From Rhodanobacteraceae bacterium (lineage in GTDB: Bacteria > Acidobacteriota > Terriglobia > Terriglobales > Acidobacteriaceae), in the NCBI GenBank assembly GCA_025350865.1, contig JANXWZ010000111.1:1-33272 (forward strand): a stretch of DNA of 33,272 nt. The letters run 5' to 3'. This document shows positions 16,924 to 25,445 of this stretch, piece by piece (the first letter of the stretch is position 1; each line of letters starts with the position of its first letter). The translations under genes were made by a program, and so were the position numbers. Below the pieces are notes generated by a model. The model did no database searches. It was not told where the DNA came from and worked only from the letters and a program-made list of their open reading frames with translations.

Positions 16924-19029
16924 ATGACATTGCGCACATCCGCCTTCAAGGCCCGCCCCTTCCTCTCCGCAATCCTGTTACTCGTCGCGCCCGCCGCCTT
17001 CTCTCAGGCGACCCTCAAGAATCGCCCCAAGCCGCCCGATCCCAACGCCGCCCCTGATCGCTCTTCGGCCTACTATCATAATAGCCTCGCGCACTTGTAC
17101 GAAGAGTTGGCGATCGCCAATGGTCGGCCCGACTACGCCGCTCAGGCCGTGGAAGAGTACAAGCTGGCCCTCAACGCCGACCCCACCTCCCAGTTCCTGC
17201 AGGACGGCCTCGCCGACCTTTACTTCAAGATCGGCCGCATTAAAGACGCCGTCACCGCCGCCCAGGAGCAGGTCAAGAAGAATCCCGACGACATCGACGC
17301 CCACACCCTGCTCGGCAAGGTTTACCTCCGCTCGCTCGGCGACATGCAGGGCGCGGGCTCCGTCCAGATGCTGCAACTCGCGGTAAGCGAGTACCAGACC
17401 CTCGCTCGCCTGAAGCCCAAGGATCTCGAAACCCATCTGCTGCTCGGGCAGCTTTACGGCCTGAACCACGACAGTGCCAAGGCCGAGCAGGAATTCAAGA
17501 TCGCCCAAAGCCTCGACTCGAACTCCGAAGACGCCGTGCTCAACATCGCTCGCCTCTACAGTGAGCAGGGCGAGCCGCAGCAGGCCGTCGACGCGCTCTC
17601 CGGAATCCCGGAATTCGACCGCAGTCCGCGCATCAGTTTCGCCCTCGGTGCCAGCTACGATCAGCTCAAGAAGCCGAAGCAGGCCATCGCCGCCTACAAG
17701 GCTGCGCTCGACGAGGAGCCAGATAACACCGACACCATGAAGGCCCTCGCCACAGCGCTGTTGGCCGATAACCAGTTCGATCAGGCCCTGCCGATCTACC
17801 GGCAGCTCACCGTCATCGACCCCACCGACGTCGAATCGCAGCTCAAGGTCTCCGAGATCCAGCGCCGCCAGGGCCACTACGACGATGCTCTCGTAACCTT
17901 GGAGAAAGCCATCAAGTCCAACGCCGGCCAGGAGAACCCCGAGCTCTCCTTCAATGAGGCCGTTCTGTACGACTCGCTGGGTAAATATCACGAGGCCGAG
18001 CAGGCCTTGATCGCCGTCCTCGCCCAGACCAAGCATGCCAACGGCGAGTACAGCGAGCCCGAAAAGAACAACCGTGCCATCTTTCTCGACCGCCTCGGCG
18101 TCGTCTACCGCGAGGAGAACAAGTCGGCCGAAGCAGCCGAAGCCTACAAGCAGATGACCGCGCTGGGCGGCGACTACACCCTGCGCGGCTACAACGGAGA
18201 AGTGGAAGCCTACCGCGATGCGCACCTCTGGAAGGAAGCTGTGGCTGCGGCAGCCGATGCCGCCAAGGCGCTCCCTAATGACCGCGGCGTGCAGTTGATG
18301 TATGCCTTCCAGCTCGCCGATACTGGCCAGGCAGAAGAAGGCCTCGCCCTCACCAAAAAGCAGTTGAAGGGTTCGGTCGCCACGCCGTCTTCAGAGGATC
18401 GCGAGACGCTCATCGCCCTCTCGAACATCGAGCTCCGCCTGCACCGCTCCGAGGAGGCAAAGTCCTACCTCGACAAGGCTGACGCCCTCTCCTCCAAGCC
18501 CGAGGACAAGATGTATGTTAACTTGCTGCGCGCCACGGTCTACGACCACGACAAGCAGTACGATCTGGCCGAAGCCGAGTACCGCAAGGCCCTCGCCATC
18601 GACCCCAATAACGCGACCGTCCTCAACGACCTCGGCTACATGTACGCCGACCGTAGCGTCAATCTTCCCGAAGCGTTGAAGATGATCCAGAAGGCAGTCG
18701 AGCTCGATCCGCAGAATGGAGCGTTCCTTGACTCGTTAGGCTGGGTCTACTTCAAGATGGGTCAGTACGGCCCGGCTGAAGATAATCTCCGCAAAGCAAT
18801 CGAACGCACCTCCACCGACGCCAGCATCCACGACCACCTTGGCGAGGTGTACGAAAAGACCAACCGGCTGCAACTCGCCGTCGCGCAGTGGGAGCGCTCG
18901 ATGACCGAGTATGCCCACACCCTGCCCGCCGACGCCGACCCCGCCGACGTCGCCAAAGTAAAACGCAAGCTCGACGACGCCCGCATCAAGCTGGCCAAGC
19001 TGAACACAACCCCCAATAAGAAGTCCTAG
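16924..19029 (+). CDS. Secreted or periplasmic tetratricopeptide-repeat protein
   Basis: The product is 701 residues from the ATG at 16924, with AGAGGGA about 8 bases upstream. A signal peptide (RPFLSAILLLVAPAAFSQ) is followed by a Pro-rich linker. From residue about 40 to the end lies a near-continuous array of TPR units, probably more than ten. Typical examples are AVEEYKLALNADPTSQFLQDGLADLYFKIG, AEAEYRKALAIDPNNATVLNDLGYMY and ALKMIQKAVELDPQNGAFLDSLGWVYFKMG. TPR arrays are scaffolds for protein assembly, and the signal peptide places this one in the periplasm or membrane-associated. There are no catalytic motifs. The C-terminal triple (LNDLGYMYADR, LDSLGWVYFK, HDHLGEVY) is typical of the large TPR proteins common in this phylum. 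The specific partner is unknown. Confidence 0.9.
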   Translation: MTLRTSAFKARPFLSAILLLVAPAAFSQATLKNRPKPPDPNAAPDRSSAYYHNSLAHLYEELAIANGRPDYAAQAVEEYKLALNADPTSQFLQDGLADLYFKIGRIKDAVTAAQEQVKKNPDDIDAHTLLGKVYLRSLGDMQGAGSVQMLQLAVSEYQTLARLKPKDLETHLLLGQLYGLNHDSAKAEQEFKIAQSLDSNSEDAVLNIARLYSEQGEPQQAVDALSGIPEFDRSPRISFALGASYDQLKKPKQAIAAYKAALDEEPDNTDTMKALATALLADNQFDQALPIYRQLTVIDPTDVESQLKVSEIQRRQGHYDDALVTLEKAIKSNAGQENPELSFNEAVLYDSLGKYHEAEQALIAVLAQTKHANGEYSEPEKNNRAIFLDRLGVVYREENKSAEAAEAYKQMTALGGDYTLRGYNGEVEAYRDAHLWKEAVAAAADAAKALPNDRGVQLMYAFQLADTGQAEEGLALTKKQLKGSVATPSSEDRETLIALSNIELRLHRSEEAKSYLDKADALSSKPEDKMYVNLLRATVYDHDKQYDLAEAEYRKALAIDPNNATVLNDLGYMYADRSVNLPEALKMIQKAVELDPQNGAFLDSLGWVYFKMGQYGPAEDNLRKAIERTSTDASIHDHLGEVYEKTNRLQLAVAQWERSMTEYAHTLPADADPADVAKVKRKLDDARIKLAKLNTTPNKKS

Positions 19030-19044
19030 TGAATACCCACCTCG

Positions 19045-19090
19045 GTCGTCATTCCGGACAAAGTCCGCAATCCCCGTAGTTGTCTTTCGG
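19045..19090. repeat. GTCATTC hairpin repeat (family A)
   Basis: GTCGTCATTCCGGAC-aaa-GTCCGCAATCCCCGTAGTTGTCTTTC. The trailing segment CCGTAGTTGTCTTTC is identical to that of the copy at 28069, while the stem sequence differs. Confidence 0.75.
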
Positions 19091-19106
19091 ACCACCTCCA
19101 ATTCAC

Positions 19107-19146
19107 GGGTGCCCCATCTCAAACAGCACCATCGTTTGAGGTGGCG
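19107..19146. repeat. GTGCCCCAT hairpin repeat (family B)
   Basis: GGGTGCCCCATCTCAAAC, a loop, then GTTTGAGGTGGCG. The stem is about 9 bp with one G-T pair. A near relative with the same CTCAAAC stem is at 23538-23577. Confidence 0.75.
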
Positions 19147-19188
19147 TTCTCCGCTTAAGCCGAGCTCCTCGTCTAAACTGAAGTCTGA

Positions 19189-20343
19189 ATGCCCACCAAT
19201 CCCAACCCCCGTGCCGTCTCCGAGTCCGACCCCGGCGCACCGCTCCTCACCCGAGCCTTCCCCGCCCCATCCCACGCGCACCGCACACCCTTCCAACGCG
19301 ACCGCGAACGCATCGTCCAGGCCCGCGCCTTCCGCCGCCTCGCCGGCAAGACGCAGGTCTTTACCTCCCGCGCCTCCGACCACTTCCGCTCCCGCCTGAC
19401 CCACACCATGGAGGTCGCGCAGATCGCCCGCCACGTCGCCTGCGCACTCGACCTAAACGAAGATCTCGCCGAGGCCCTCGCGCTGGTCCACGACATCGGC
19501 CACCCACCCTTCGGCCACGCCGGCGAGCGCGCCCTCGACCGCTGCCTTCAGCGCCACGGCCTGCGCTTCGACCACAACATCCACGCCCTGCGCATCGTCG
19601 AGCACTTCGAGCAGCGCTACGCCGCGCACCGTGGCCTCAACCTCACTCTCGGCGTTCGCGAAGGCATCATCAAGCACAGCCGCGATTACAGTGCGACCAC
19701 CCATCCTGAGCTTGCGATCTACTTTCTCGACCAGGCCCCGCCTCTCGAAGCCCAGATCATCGACCTGGCCGACGAGATCGCCTACCTCACCGCCGACCTC
19801 GACGACGGCGTCGAATCCGGCCTGCTACAGATCGCGCACGTCCGCCAGCACGTCCGCATCCTGTCACGGTGCTTCGATTCGGTCGAGCGAATCCACCCCA
19901 CCGTTGACGAAAAGTACCTCTTCCACGAAGCTCTGCAACTGATGCAGAACATCCTCACCGACGATCTCATCGCCAACACTCGCGCCAACCTCGCGGCCTC
20001 GTCGCTCGACTCCCTTGAAGCCATCCGCCAGCACCGCACCCGCGTCGCAACCTTCTCACCGGAGGTCGAATCCGAACGGCTGCAGGAAAAGAAGTACCTC
20101 TACGACGTCCTTTACACCTGCCCCGAACTGGAAGTCGAGCACGATAAGGCCGAAGAGGTCGTCACCGCGCTCTTCAACTACTGGATGGACAATCCCAACG
20201 AGCTACCCGACGGCTACGTTGAAGAGATCGAAACCGAAGGCATGGCCCGCGTCGTAGCCGACTACATCGCCGGCATGACGGATGCCTACATTCTGCTCCA
20301 GTACGCCGTCGTAAAGCGGTGCCCACGCCTCATCCGCGCTTAG
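19189..20343 (+). CDS. dgt: Deoxyguanosinetriphosphate triphosphohydrolase-type HD hydrolase
   Basis: The product is 384 residues from the ATG at 19189. The family signature RTPFQRDRERIVQARAFRRL is followed by GKTQVF and RLTHTMEVAQIAR. HD-domain metal ligands are visible: His72, His101-Asp102 in HDIGHPPFGHAGE, and Asp195 in DLADEIAYLTADLDDG. Such enzymes remove tripolyphosphate from dNTPs and tune dNTP pools; some also limit phage. The length fits the shorter dGTPase-like branch rather than the about 500-residue E. coli enzyme. The C-terminus (YIAGMTDAYILLQY) also matches that group. It is flanked by repeats on both sides and is convergent with the M13 peptidase gene. Confidence 0.92.
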   Translation: MPTNPNPRAVSESDPGAPLLTRAFPAPSHAHRTPFQRDRERIVQARAFRRLAGKTQVFTSRASDHFRSRLTHTMEVAQIARHVACALDLNEDLAEALALVHDIGHPPFGHAGERALDRCLQRHGLRFDHNIHALRIVEHFEQRYAAHRGLNLTLGVREGIIKHSRDYSATTHPELAIYFLDQAPPLEAQIIDLADEIAYLTADLDDGVESGLLQIAHVRQHVRILSRCFDSVERIHPTVDEKYLFHEALQLMQNILTDDLIANTRANLAASSLDSLEAIRQHRTRVATFSPEVESERLQEKKYLYDVLYTCPELEVEHDKAEEVVTALFNYWMDNPNELPDGYVEEIETEGMARVVADYIAGMTDAYILLQYAVVKRCPRLIRA

Positions 20344-20390
20344 GCACCACCGTCGTCACCCTGGCAAAGCCACACAGTCAAACCCACGCC

Positions 20391-20430
20391 GTCGTCATTC
20401 TGGCGAAGCCAGAATCTCCGTATCTGTCTT
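20391..20430. repeat. GTCATTC hairpin repeat (family A)
   Basis: GTCGTCATTCTGGC-gaa-GCCAGAATCTCCGTATCTGTCTTTC. It is nearly the same as the copy at 28069. A degenerate relative (GTCGTCACCCTGGCAAAGCCACA) lies just before it at 20352-20376. Confidence 0.8.
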
Positions 20431-20446
20431 TCCCAGCCACAAATCC

Positions 20447-20480
20447 GTGCCCCATTCATCGCGCCCTTGCGATGAGTGGG
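20447..20480. repeat. GTGCCCCAT hairpin repeat (family B)
   Basis: GTGCCCCATTCATCGC, a loop, then GCGATGAGTGGG, between the convergent dGTPase and M13 genes. It could help terminate both transcripts. Confidence 0.75.
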
Positions 20481-20493
20481 ACCACCACCACGA

Positions 20494-22542
20494 CTACCAA
20501 ACCTTGCAAGCCGGCACATGCACCATAGCCTGCCCTGCCTTGCAACTGAACGCCTTCTGAAACTCCGGCATATTCGACACGATCCCGTTGATCCGCGCAA
20601 AACCTGGCGAGTGTGGGTCCGTAAGTGCGCTGACCCGCTGGTTCTCCGGCCGATCAATCTCGCAGGCCCACTGCGCCATCCCCACAAAGAATCGCTGATC
20701 CGGCGTGAGCCCATCCACCGCCTTCAAGTCCTGTCCCCCCGTCTGCTTTTTCCATGCGATATACGCCAGCAAAGTCCCACCCAGGTCCGCCACATCCTCG
20801 CCGCTGGTCAGCTTGGAGTTGATGTGGATGTCGTCCACAATCGTGTACCCCGCGTACTGGTCGCGAATGCAGTTGATGCGATCCTCAAATCCCTTCGCAT
20901 CGTCCTTCGTCCACCAGTCCCGCAGGTTGCCCTTGTCATCAAACTGCCGTCCCTGGTCGTCGAACGCATGCGTCAGTTCGTGCCCGATCGTCGCGCCGGT
21001 ATTGCCGTAGTTCGGCGCATCGTCTTCCTTCACGTCATAGAGCGGCGGCTGCAGCACACCCGCCGGGAAATTGATGTCATTCATCTGCGGATTGAAGTAA
21101 GCATTCACTGTCGGCGGCGTCATCCCCCATTCGTTCAAGTCAACCGGCTTGCCCAGCTTGCCCCAGTTGCGGACCTGCTCGAAGTGATACGCTCGCGAGG
21201 CATTTCCCGCGTAATCATTCGGCTTGACCTCAAGCGCGGTGTAGTCGCGCCACTTGTCCGGATAACCGATCTTGTTGCGAATCGCGTGCAACTTGCGGAT
21301 CGCCTCCTGCTTCGTGTCGGGGCTCATCCAGTCCAGTTCCTCGATCTCCTGCTGCATGGCCGTCTCAATCTGCTGGGTCATCAGGCTCGTCTTCGCCTTC
21401 ATGTCTGCGGAGAAGGTCCGTCGCACGAACTCCTGCCCCAGCGCCTCGCCCAACGCGCGGTCGACACCCTGCGTGCAGGTCTTCCAGCGTGGCGGCATCG
21501 CGGGAATTCCGCGCAGCGTCTTCGAGAAGAAATCAAAATTGGCCTGCACAAATGGCGTCGAGAGATACGGCGCCATCGAAGCCAGCGCATGGAAGCGAAG
21601 ATAAGCCTGAAGCGCCGGAACGGATTCGTTGGTCAACTCCGTCTGCACCGTCTTCATAAATTCAGGCTGCGACACGTTGAGTTTCGCAACGCCGCCTGCC
21701 CCCTCAGTCTTGAAATACGCCGGCCAGTCGATAGCCGGGGTTAGTTGCGCAAGGTCGGCCACGGTCATCATGTGGTAGGTCTTGTGTGGATCGCGCCGTT
21801 CCACCCGCGTGAGCGAGGCCTGGGCAAGCTCCGTCTCAATGGAAAGAATCGCTTTTGCATCGGCGGCGGCAGCATCGTTCGACTCGCCCGCCAACCCAAG
21901 CAATTGTGCGACGAAAGCCACATACTGCTCGCGAATCTTCACGCTCTTAGGGTCGGTCTTGGTGTAGTAATCGCGATCCGGAAGGCCGAGCCCGCCCGCT
22001 CCGACGCGTACAATCTCCGACGTCGCATCGGCGTCATCCTGCCCGACGCCGGACCCGAAAAAGAAGCTTCCGGCATAGTCATGATTCAGCCCCGCAATGG
22101 CTTTCAGCAGCGCGTCCCGTGTCTTCATTGCGTCTATCCGAGCCAGCGCGGGCTGCGTCGGTTTCGCACCCAGCGCATCGATTGCCGAGGTGTTCATGCA
22201 GGCCGCAAAATAATCGCCCACCTTTTGCTGCACGGGTATGCGATTCTTCGCGACCGCATCTTCCTGCAGAATCCCCCAGAGGAACTGCTGGTTCTCGATC
22301 GTCAGCTTGCCATAGACGCTCCACCGCGCCTGATCGGACGGAATCGGATTGTTCTTCTGCCATCCACCGCAGCTGAACTTGTAGAAATCGGTGCAAGGGT
22401 CGACGGTCTTATCGAGACTCGTAAGATCGAGCGACGGCGAGTAGGGAATGGCAGGCAAAGGCTGCTGCGCCGACTGGGCCGAGGCTGAAAACGCCGATAC
22501 CAACGCAAAAAAACCTGCCGCAATGCCGCGTGTAAAAGTCAT
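20494..22542 (-). CDS. Secreted M13 (neprilysin-like) zinc metallopeptidase
   Basis: The product is 682 residues from the ATG at 22540-22542, with TAGGA about 8 bases upstream. The signal peptide is MTFTRGIAAGFFALVSAFSASAQ. M13 features run in order: VDPCTDFYKFSCGGW near the N-terminus, NAYFNPQMNDINFPAGVLQPP, and the zinc motif GHELTHAFDDQG with His521-Glu522 and His525. The third ligand is Glu582 in GEDVADLGG, with Asp586 completing ExxxD. The final CKVW matches the conserved M13 end. The family cleaves short peptides on the N-terminal side of hydrophobic residues, and this one would act in the periplasm or outside. Its start is only 17 bases after the pyrD stop on the same strand, so co-transcription is likely although the functions seem unrelated. 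Confidence 0.95.
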   Translation of the reverse strand: MTFTRGIAAGFFALVSAFSASAQSAQQPLPAIPYSPSLDLTSLDKTVDPCTDFYKFSCGGWQKNNPIPSDQARWSVYGKLTIENQQFLWGILQEDAVAKNRIPVQQKVGDYFAACMNTSAIDALGAKPTQPALARIDAMKTRDALLKAIAGLNHDYAGSFFFGSGVGQDDADATSEIVRVGAGGLGLPDRDYYTKTDPKSVKIREQYVAFVAQLLGLAGESNDAAAADAKAILSIETELAQASLTRVERRDPHKTYHMMTVADLAQLTPAIDWPAYFKTEGAGGVAKLNVSQPEFMKTVQTELTNESVPALQAYLRFHALASMAPYLSTPFVQANFDFFSKTLRGIPAMPPRWKTCTQGVDRALGEALGQEFVRRTFSADMKAKTSLMTQQIETAMQQEIEELDWMSPDTKQEAIRKLHAIRNKIGYPDKWRDYTALEVKPNDYAGNASRAYHFEQVRNWGKLGKPVDLNEWGMTPPTVNAYFNPQMNDINFPAGVLQPPLYDVKEDDAPNYGNTGATIGHELTHAFDDQGRQFDDKGNLRDWWTKDDAKGFEDRINCIRDQYAGYTIVDDIHINSKLTSGEDVADLGGTLLAYIAWKKQTGGQDLKAVDGLTPDQRFFVGMAQWACEIDRPENQRVSALTDPHSPGFARINGIVSNMPEFQKAFSCKAGQAMVHVPACKVW

Positions 22543-22559
22543 GCAGCAATCCTACAACG

Positions 22560-23468
22560 CTAGTGCAGAACAATCCCACCTGTCAGCTTCTTCACCTCGG
22601 CCACATCATTGGACGCACACCACCGTTTCAATCCGGCAGCAATATTCTCGACCGCCCTTGGATCGGCATAGCTCGCGGTCCCCACCTGCACGGCGCTTGC
22701 ACCGGCCAGCATGAACTCCACCGCGTCCTCCGCGCGCAGAATGCCGCCCATGCCCAGGATGGGAATCTTCACCACCTTCGCCGCCTCGTACACCATGCGC
22801 ACTGCGATCGGCTTGATGGCCGGCCCCGACAAGCCCGCCGTCACATTTGCGATGCGCGGCTTGCGGGTTTCGATATCGATCGCCATCGAAAGAAACGTAT
22901 TCACAAGCGAAAGAGCCTGCGCGCCGGAGTCCTGCGCGACCTTCGCCATCTGCGAGATCGACGTCACATTCGGCGACAGTTTTACGATCAACGGCCGCGT
23001 CGAAACACGCTCCGTCCGAAACACCAACTCGTCCAGCAGCTTCGGATCGGTCCCAAACACCATGCCGCCGTGCGATGTGTTCGGGCAGCTCGCGTTCAGC
23101 TCATACATCGCGATCCCCGGCGCGTCGTTCAGCACATTGATCACTTCAAGGCAGTCATGAATCGTAAAACCGAAGATATTGGCGATCACCACGGCACCCG
23201 GAATCTGTCGCAGGCGAGGCATCTTCTGTTCGACGAAGGCCTTGACGCCCATATTCTGCAAGCCGATCGCGTTCATCATCCCGGACGCGGTCTCAATAAT
23301 CCGCGGCGCCGGATGGCCCGCCATCGGCTCCTTAGACAGACCCTTGGTCACGAAAGCGCCGATGCGCTCCAACGAGACGATCTCCTCAAACTCAACGCCA
23401 TAGCCAAAGGTTCCGCTGGCCGCAATAACTGGCGAGACAAGCTCCACACCGGCGATGTTCACCCGCAT
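22560..23468 (-). CDS. pyrD: Dihydroorotate dehydrogenase, class 1B catalytic subunit
   Basis: The product is about 302 residues. The ATG at 23466-23468 (MRVNIAGVELVSPVIAASGTFGYG) is chosen because it matches the usual start of class 1B enzymes and has AAGGG about 8 bases upstream. An upstream ATG at 23510 would add 14 residues. FMN and substrate motifs are visible: SGTFGYG, NAIGLQNMG, the catalytic-loop Cys128 in ELNASCPNTSHGG, KLSPN, and GMGGI near the C-terminal phosphate-binding site. It oxidises dihydroorotate to orotate in pyrimidine synthesis. Cys rather than Ser in the loop marks class 1. Class 1B enzymes pass electrons to a PyrK iron-sulfur subunit, which is not in this window. Confidence 0.93.
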   Translation of the reverse strand: MRVNIAGVELVSPVIAASGTFGYGVEFEEIVSLERIGAFVTKGLSKEPMAGHPAPRIIETASGMMNAIGLQNMGVKAFVEQKMPRLRQIPGAVVIANIFGFTIHDCLEVINVLNDAPGIAMYELNASCPNTSHGGMVFGTDPKLLDELVFRTERVSTRPLIVKLSPNVTSISQMAKVAQDSGAQALSLVNTFLSMAIDIETRKPRIANVTAGLSGPAIKPIAVRMVYEAAKVVKIPILGMGGILRAEDAVEFMLAGASAVQVGTASYADPRAVENIAAGLKRWCASNDVAEVKKLTGGIVLH

Positions 23469-23537
23469 ATCGGGACCCTTGCGAGCCTTCGACTTCAGAC
23501 TTTGTTCCATTCCTTCGATTGTAGTTCCAGAAAATCC

Positions 23538-23577
23538 GGGTGCCCATCTCAAACGGCTTCATCGTTTGAGATGAGGA
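23538..23577. repeat. GTGCCC hairpin repeat (family B) upstream of pyrD
   Basis: GGGTGCCCATCTCAAACG, a 7-base loop, then CGTTTGAGATGAGG. The 11-bp stem (23545-23555 with 23563-23573) is perfect. It lies between divergent pyrD and the metallophosphoesterase gene. Confidence 0.75.
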
Positions 23578-23667
23578 GTTCGAACTCTTGCTGCGAGTCT
23601 TTCAAAATCTTCATAATCCCCGCTGGCCACGCGCTTATACTTGCAACACACTCACAGGAGCCTCCGC

Positions 23668-24735
23668 ATGAAACTCATCGCCACCGCCGCCCTGGCCCTC
23701 GGCCTCCTCGCTCCGGCCTACGCGCAGAACTGGACCTTCGCCGTCTCGGGTGACTCGCGCAACTGCGGCGACGTCGTCATGCCCGTCATCGCCGCCAAGG
23801 TCCGCGCCGACAAGGCCGACTTCTACTGGCACCTCGGCGACTTCCGCGCCCTCTACGACTTCGACCAGGACATGCTCGCCGCCCGCCACGGCAAGCTCAC
23901 CATCTCCGACTACCAGGCACAGGCGTGGCAGGACTTTACCGATCAGCAACTCGCGCCTTTCGGCGACACGCCCGTCTTCCTCGTCATGGGCAACCACGAA
24001 CTCATCGGCAAGACCCGCCCCGATGCCATCGCCCAGTTTGCCGACTGGTTCGACTCGCCCGTCATCCGCGCACAGCGCCTCGCCGACAACCCATCCGACC
24101 ACGCCGTAAAGACCTATTACCACTGGCGTCAGAAGAACGTCGACTTCATCTCGGTCGACAACGCCTCCGCCGACGAGTTCGACAAGGCCCAGCTCACCTG
24201 GTTTGAAGCCACCCTCAAAAAGGCCGAGCAGGATCCCGCCATCCGCACCGTCGTCGTCGGCATGCACGACGCGCTGCCCGACAGCGTAACCGCCGGCCAC
24301 AGCATGAACGAGTCGCCCATCTCCACCGAGACCGGCCACCGCGTCTACAACGACCTCCTCCAGTTCCGCAGCCGCAGCGGGAAAGAAGTTCAGGTGCTCG
24401 CCAGCCACTCCCATTTCGTCCTCGAGCAGCCCTACGCAACATCCTGCCGCAAGCCCGAAGAGGTCCTCTCCGGCTGGATTGTCGGCACTGCCGGAGCCGT
24501 CCGCTACCGCCTCCCCGCCGTCCATTCCAGCACCTTGCTCGCCCAGACCGATGTCTACGGCTACCTGCTCGCCACCGTCACCCCTGAAGGTCACATCACC
24601 TTCAAGTTCAACGAAGTCCCCGAGGTCGACGTGCTACCCACCTCCGTCACCCGCTACGGCAACGACCTTATCCACGCCTGCTTCGCCGGCAACAAATCCG
24701 ACTACGTCCCCAACGGCCCCACCTGCCCTAAATAG
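23668..24735 (+). CDS. Secreted calcineurin-like metallophosphoesterase
   Basis: The product is about 355 residues from the ATG at 23668, with CAGGAG 7 bases upstream. The signal peptide is MKLIATAALALGLLAPAYAQ. Metallophosphoesterase motifs appear in order: VSGDSR, WHLGDFR, GNHE (Asn109-His110), GMHDALPDS, and SHSHF in place of the more usual GHxH. Together these make a two-metal phosphoesterase site exported to the periplasm. The C-terminus is rich in short beta segments and ends at PNGPTCPK, with Cys residues at the end. The substrate (phosphomonoester, phosphodiester or nucleotide) cannot be told from sequence. It is isolated, between pyrD and a repeat-rich region. Confidence 0.85.
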   Translation: MKLIATAALALGLLAPAYAQNWTFAVSGDSRNCGDVVMPVIAAKVRADKADFYWHLGDFRALYDFDQDMLAARHGKLTISDYQAQAWQDFTDQQLAPFGDTPVFLVMGNHELIGKTRPDAIAQFADWFDSPVIRAQRLADNPSDHAVKTYYHWRQKNVDFISVDNASADEFDKAQLTWFEATLKKAEQDPAIRTVVVGMHDALPDSVTAGHSMNESPISTETGHRVYNDLLQFRSRSGKEVQVLASHSHFVLEQPYATSCRKPEEVLSGWIVGTAGAVRYRLPAVHSSTLLAQTDVYGYLLATVTPEGHITFKFNEVPEVDVLPTSVTRYGNDLIHACFAGNKSDYVPNGPTCPK

Positions 24736-24945
24736 CCAACAGAGCAACTGTCCCGCAGGTATGGAGCGGCTGCCTCTAGGTAGGTCTGGGCTTTAGCCTA
24801 GACAATTGCTGTCGGCTAAAAACGGGGCTTTAGCCCCTGGGGTATGCCGGGTGTCCCAGCTTGATCGGGACTGAGGTGGGGTCGAACACATCGGCACTCA
24901 ATTCAACCCGCCGTTCTCAAAGGATGCTCAACCTTGGCTGTCGCC
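24736..24945. other. Gene-free region with GGCTTTAGCC palindromes
   Basis: No ORF worth calling. CTGGGCTTTAGCCTAG (24786-24801) and GGGGCTTTAGCCCC (24824-24837) are two related palindromes about 22 bases apart, separated by GACAATTGCTGTCGGCTAAA. They may be another repeat class or a terminator for the metallophosphoesterase gene. A small GTCCC...GGGAC hairpin at 24853-24871 is weak. Confidence 0.45.
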
Positions 24946-25121
24946 CTAGTGTGGTGAGTCGGAAATTCGTTAAACATAACGATCTGTCATCCTGAGCGAA
25001 GTTTGGCGCGGCTCCTTGCGTCAAACGCAGTCGAAGGACCCCGAAGGTGCCCGTACCGTCTCAAATCTCCGAACCTTTCCAACCGCGAATTCTTCAATGA
25101 ACGTCCGACTCACCACACTAG
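24946..25121. mobile_element. MITE-like element with 18-bp perfect terminal inverted repeats
   Basis: The left end CTAGTGTGGTGAGTCGGA (24946-24963) is the exact reverse complement of 25104-25121. The similarity continues imperfectly inward for about 12 more bases. Read as TA-GTGTGGTGAGTCGGA ... TCCGACTCACCACAC-TA, the ends would sit inside TA dinucleotides, the target-site pattern of IS630/Tc1-type elements. No transposase fits in about 176 bases, so it would be non-autonomous. Inside it lies a TGTCATCCTGAGCGAAG ... GTCGAAGGACC repeat. The right end forms the stop codon of the adjacent minus-strand brnA-like gene. Confidence 0.75.
24985..25046. repeat. GTCATCCTGAGCGAAG repeat nested in the MITE-like element
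   Basis: TGTCATCCTGAGCGAAG, a spacer with CTCCTTGCGTC, then GTCGAAGGACCCCGAAGG. It shares the GTCATCC opening with family A and resembles a dispersed repeat I recall from several environmental genomes. Confidence 0.5.
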
Positions 25122-25429
25122 CTGTTCGCCTTCACAAACTTTTCCCTCAACGCCTGATCGACTAACGTCTGCCAGCCCCGGCCTTTGCCACGCAGCACAG
25201 TCAGCACATCCGGCGACAAACGAATCGTCACCGACTGCTTGGTGGGGGCCTTCTGCAGCCCGCGCCTTATTCTGGATGCCTCTTGAATCGCAGACAGTTT
25301 GATCCGAAGGTGCTCGGGTAGTTCATTGAAACTAATCGAGCGGGCAAACTTTTCGGCGGTCCACTCGGGGCTGTCAGCGTCTGGCACTCCATATTCCTGA
25401 TCGGCTGCTGGCAGCTTTGGCTTCGGCAT
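25118..25429 (-). CDS. BrnA-type antitoxin without an adjacent toxin
   Basis: The product is about 103 residues from the ATG at 25427-25429, with CGGAGAG about 7 bases upstream. The C-terminal half carries the BrnA signature: TKQSVTIRLSPDVLTVLRGKGRGWQTLVDQALREKFV, that is, a beta strand followed by a ribbon-helix-helix-like DNA-binding fold with the GKGWQ motif. The N-terminal half (PEWTAEKFARSISFNELPE) matches the part that usually binds the toxin. BrnA normally neutralises the RNase BrnT and represses its own operon. BrnT is normally encoded just upstream, but here that space holds only a repeat and the serS start, so this antitoxin is orphaned in the window. The TAG stop comes from the end of the MITE-like element. 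Confidence 0.82.
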   Translation of the reverse strand: MPKPKLPAADQEYGVPDADSPEWTAEKFARSISFNELPEHLRIKLSAIQEASRIRRGLQKAPTKQSVTIRLSPDVLTVLRGKGRGWQTLVDQALREKFVKANS

Positions 25430-25445
25430 ATCGTTCTCTCCGTAA

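Noticed and set aside
16978..18225. Long minus-strand frame of 415 codons opposite the TPR gene.
   Set aside because: It mirrors the codon structure of the TPR gene in high-GC DNA, has no recognisable protein features, and the plus strand encodes clear TPR units.
20476..21744. Plus-strand 422-codon frame opposite the M13 peptidase.
   Set aside because: It is Arg/His/Leu-rich antisense shadow; the minus strand encodes every M13 motif.
24853..24871. GTCCC...GGGAC hairpin as a terminator.
   Set aside because: It has only a 5-bp stem with a 9-base loop and no T-run.
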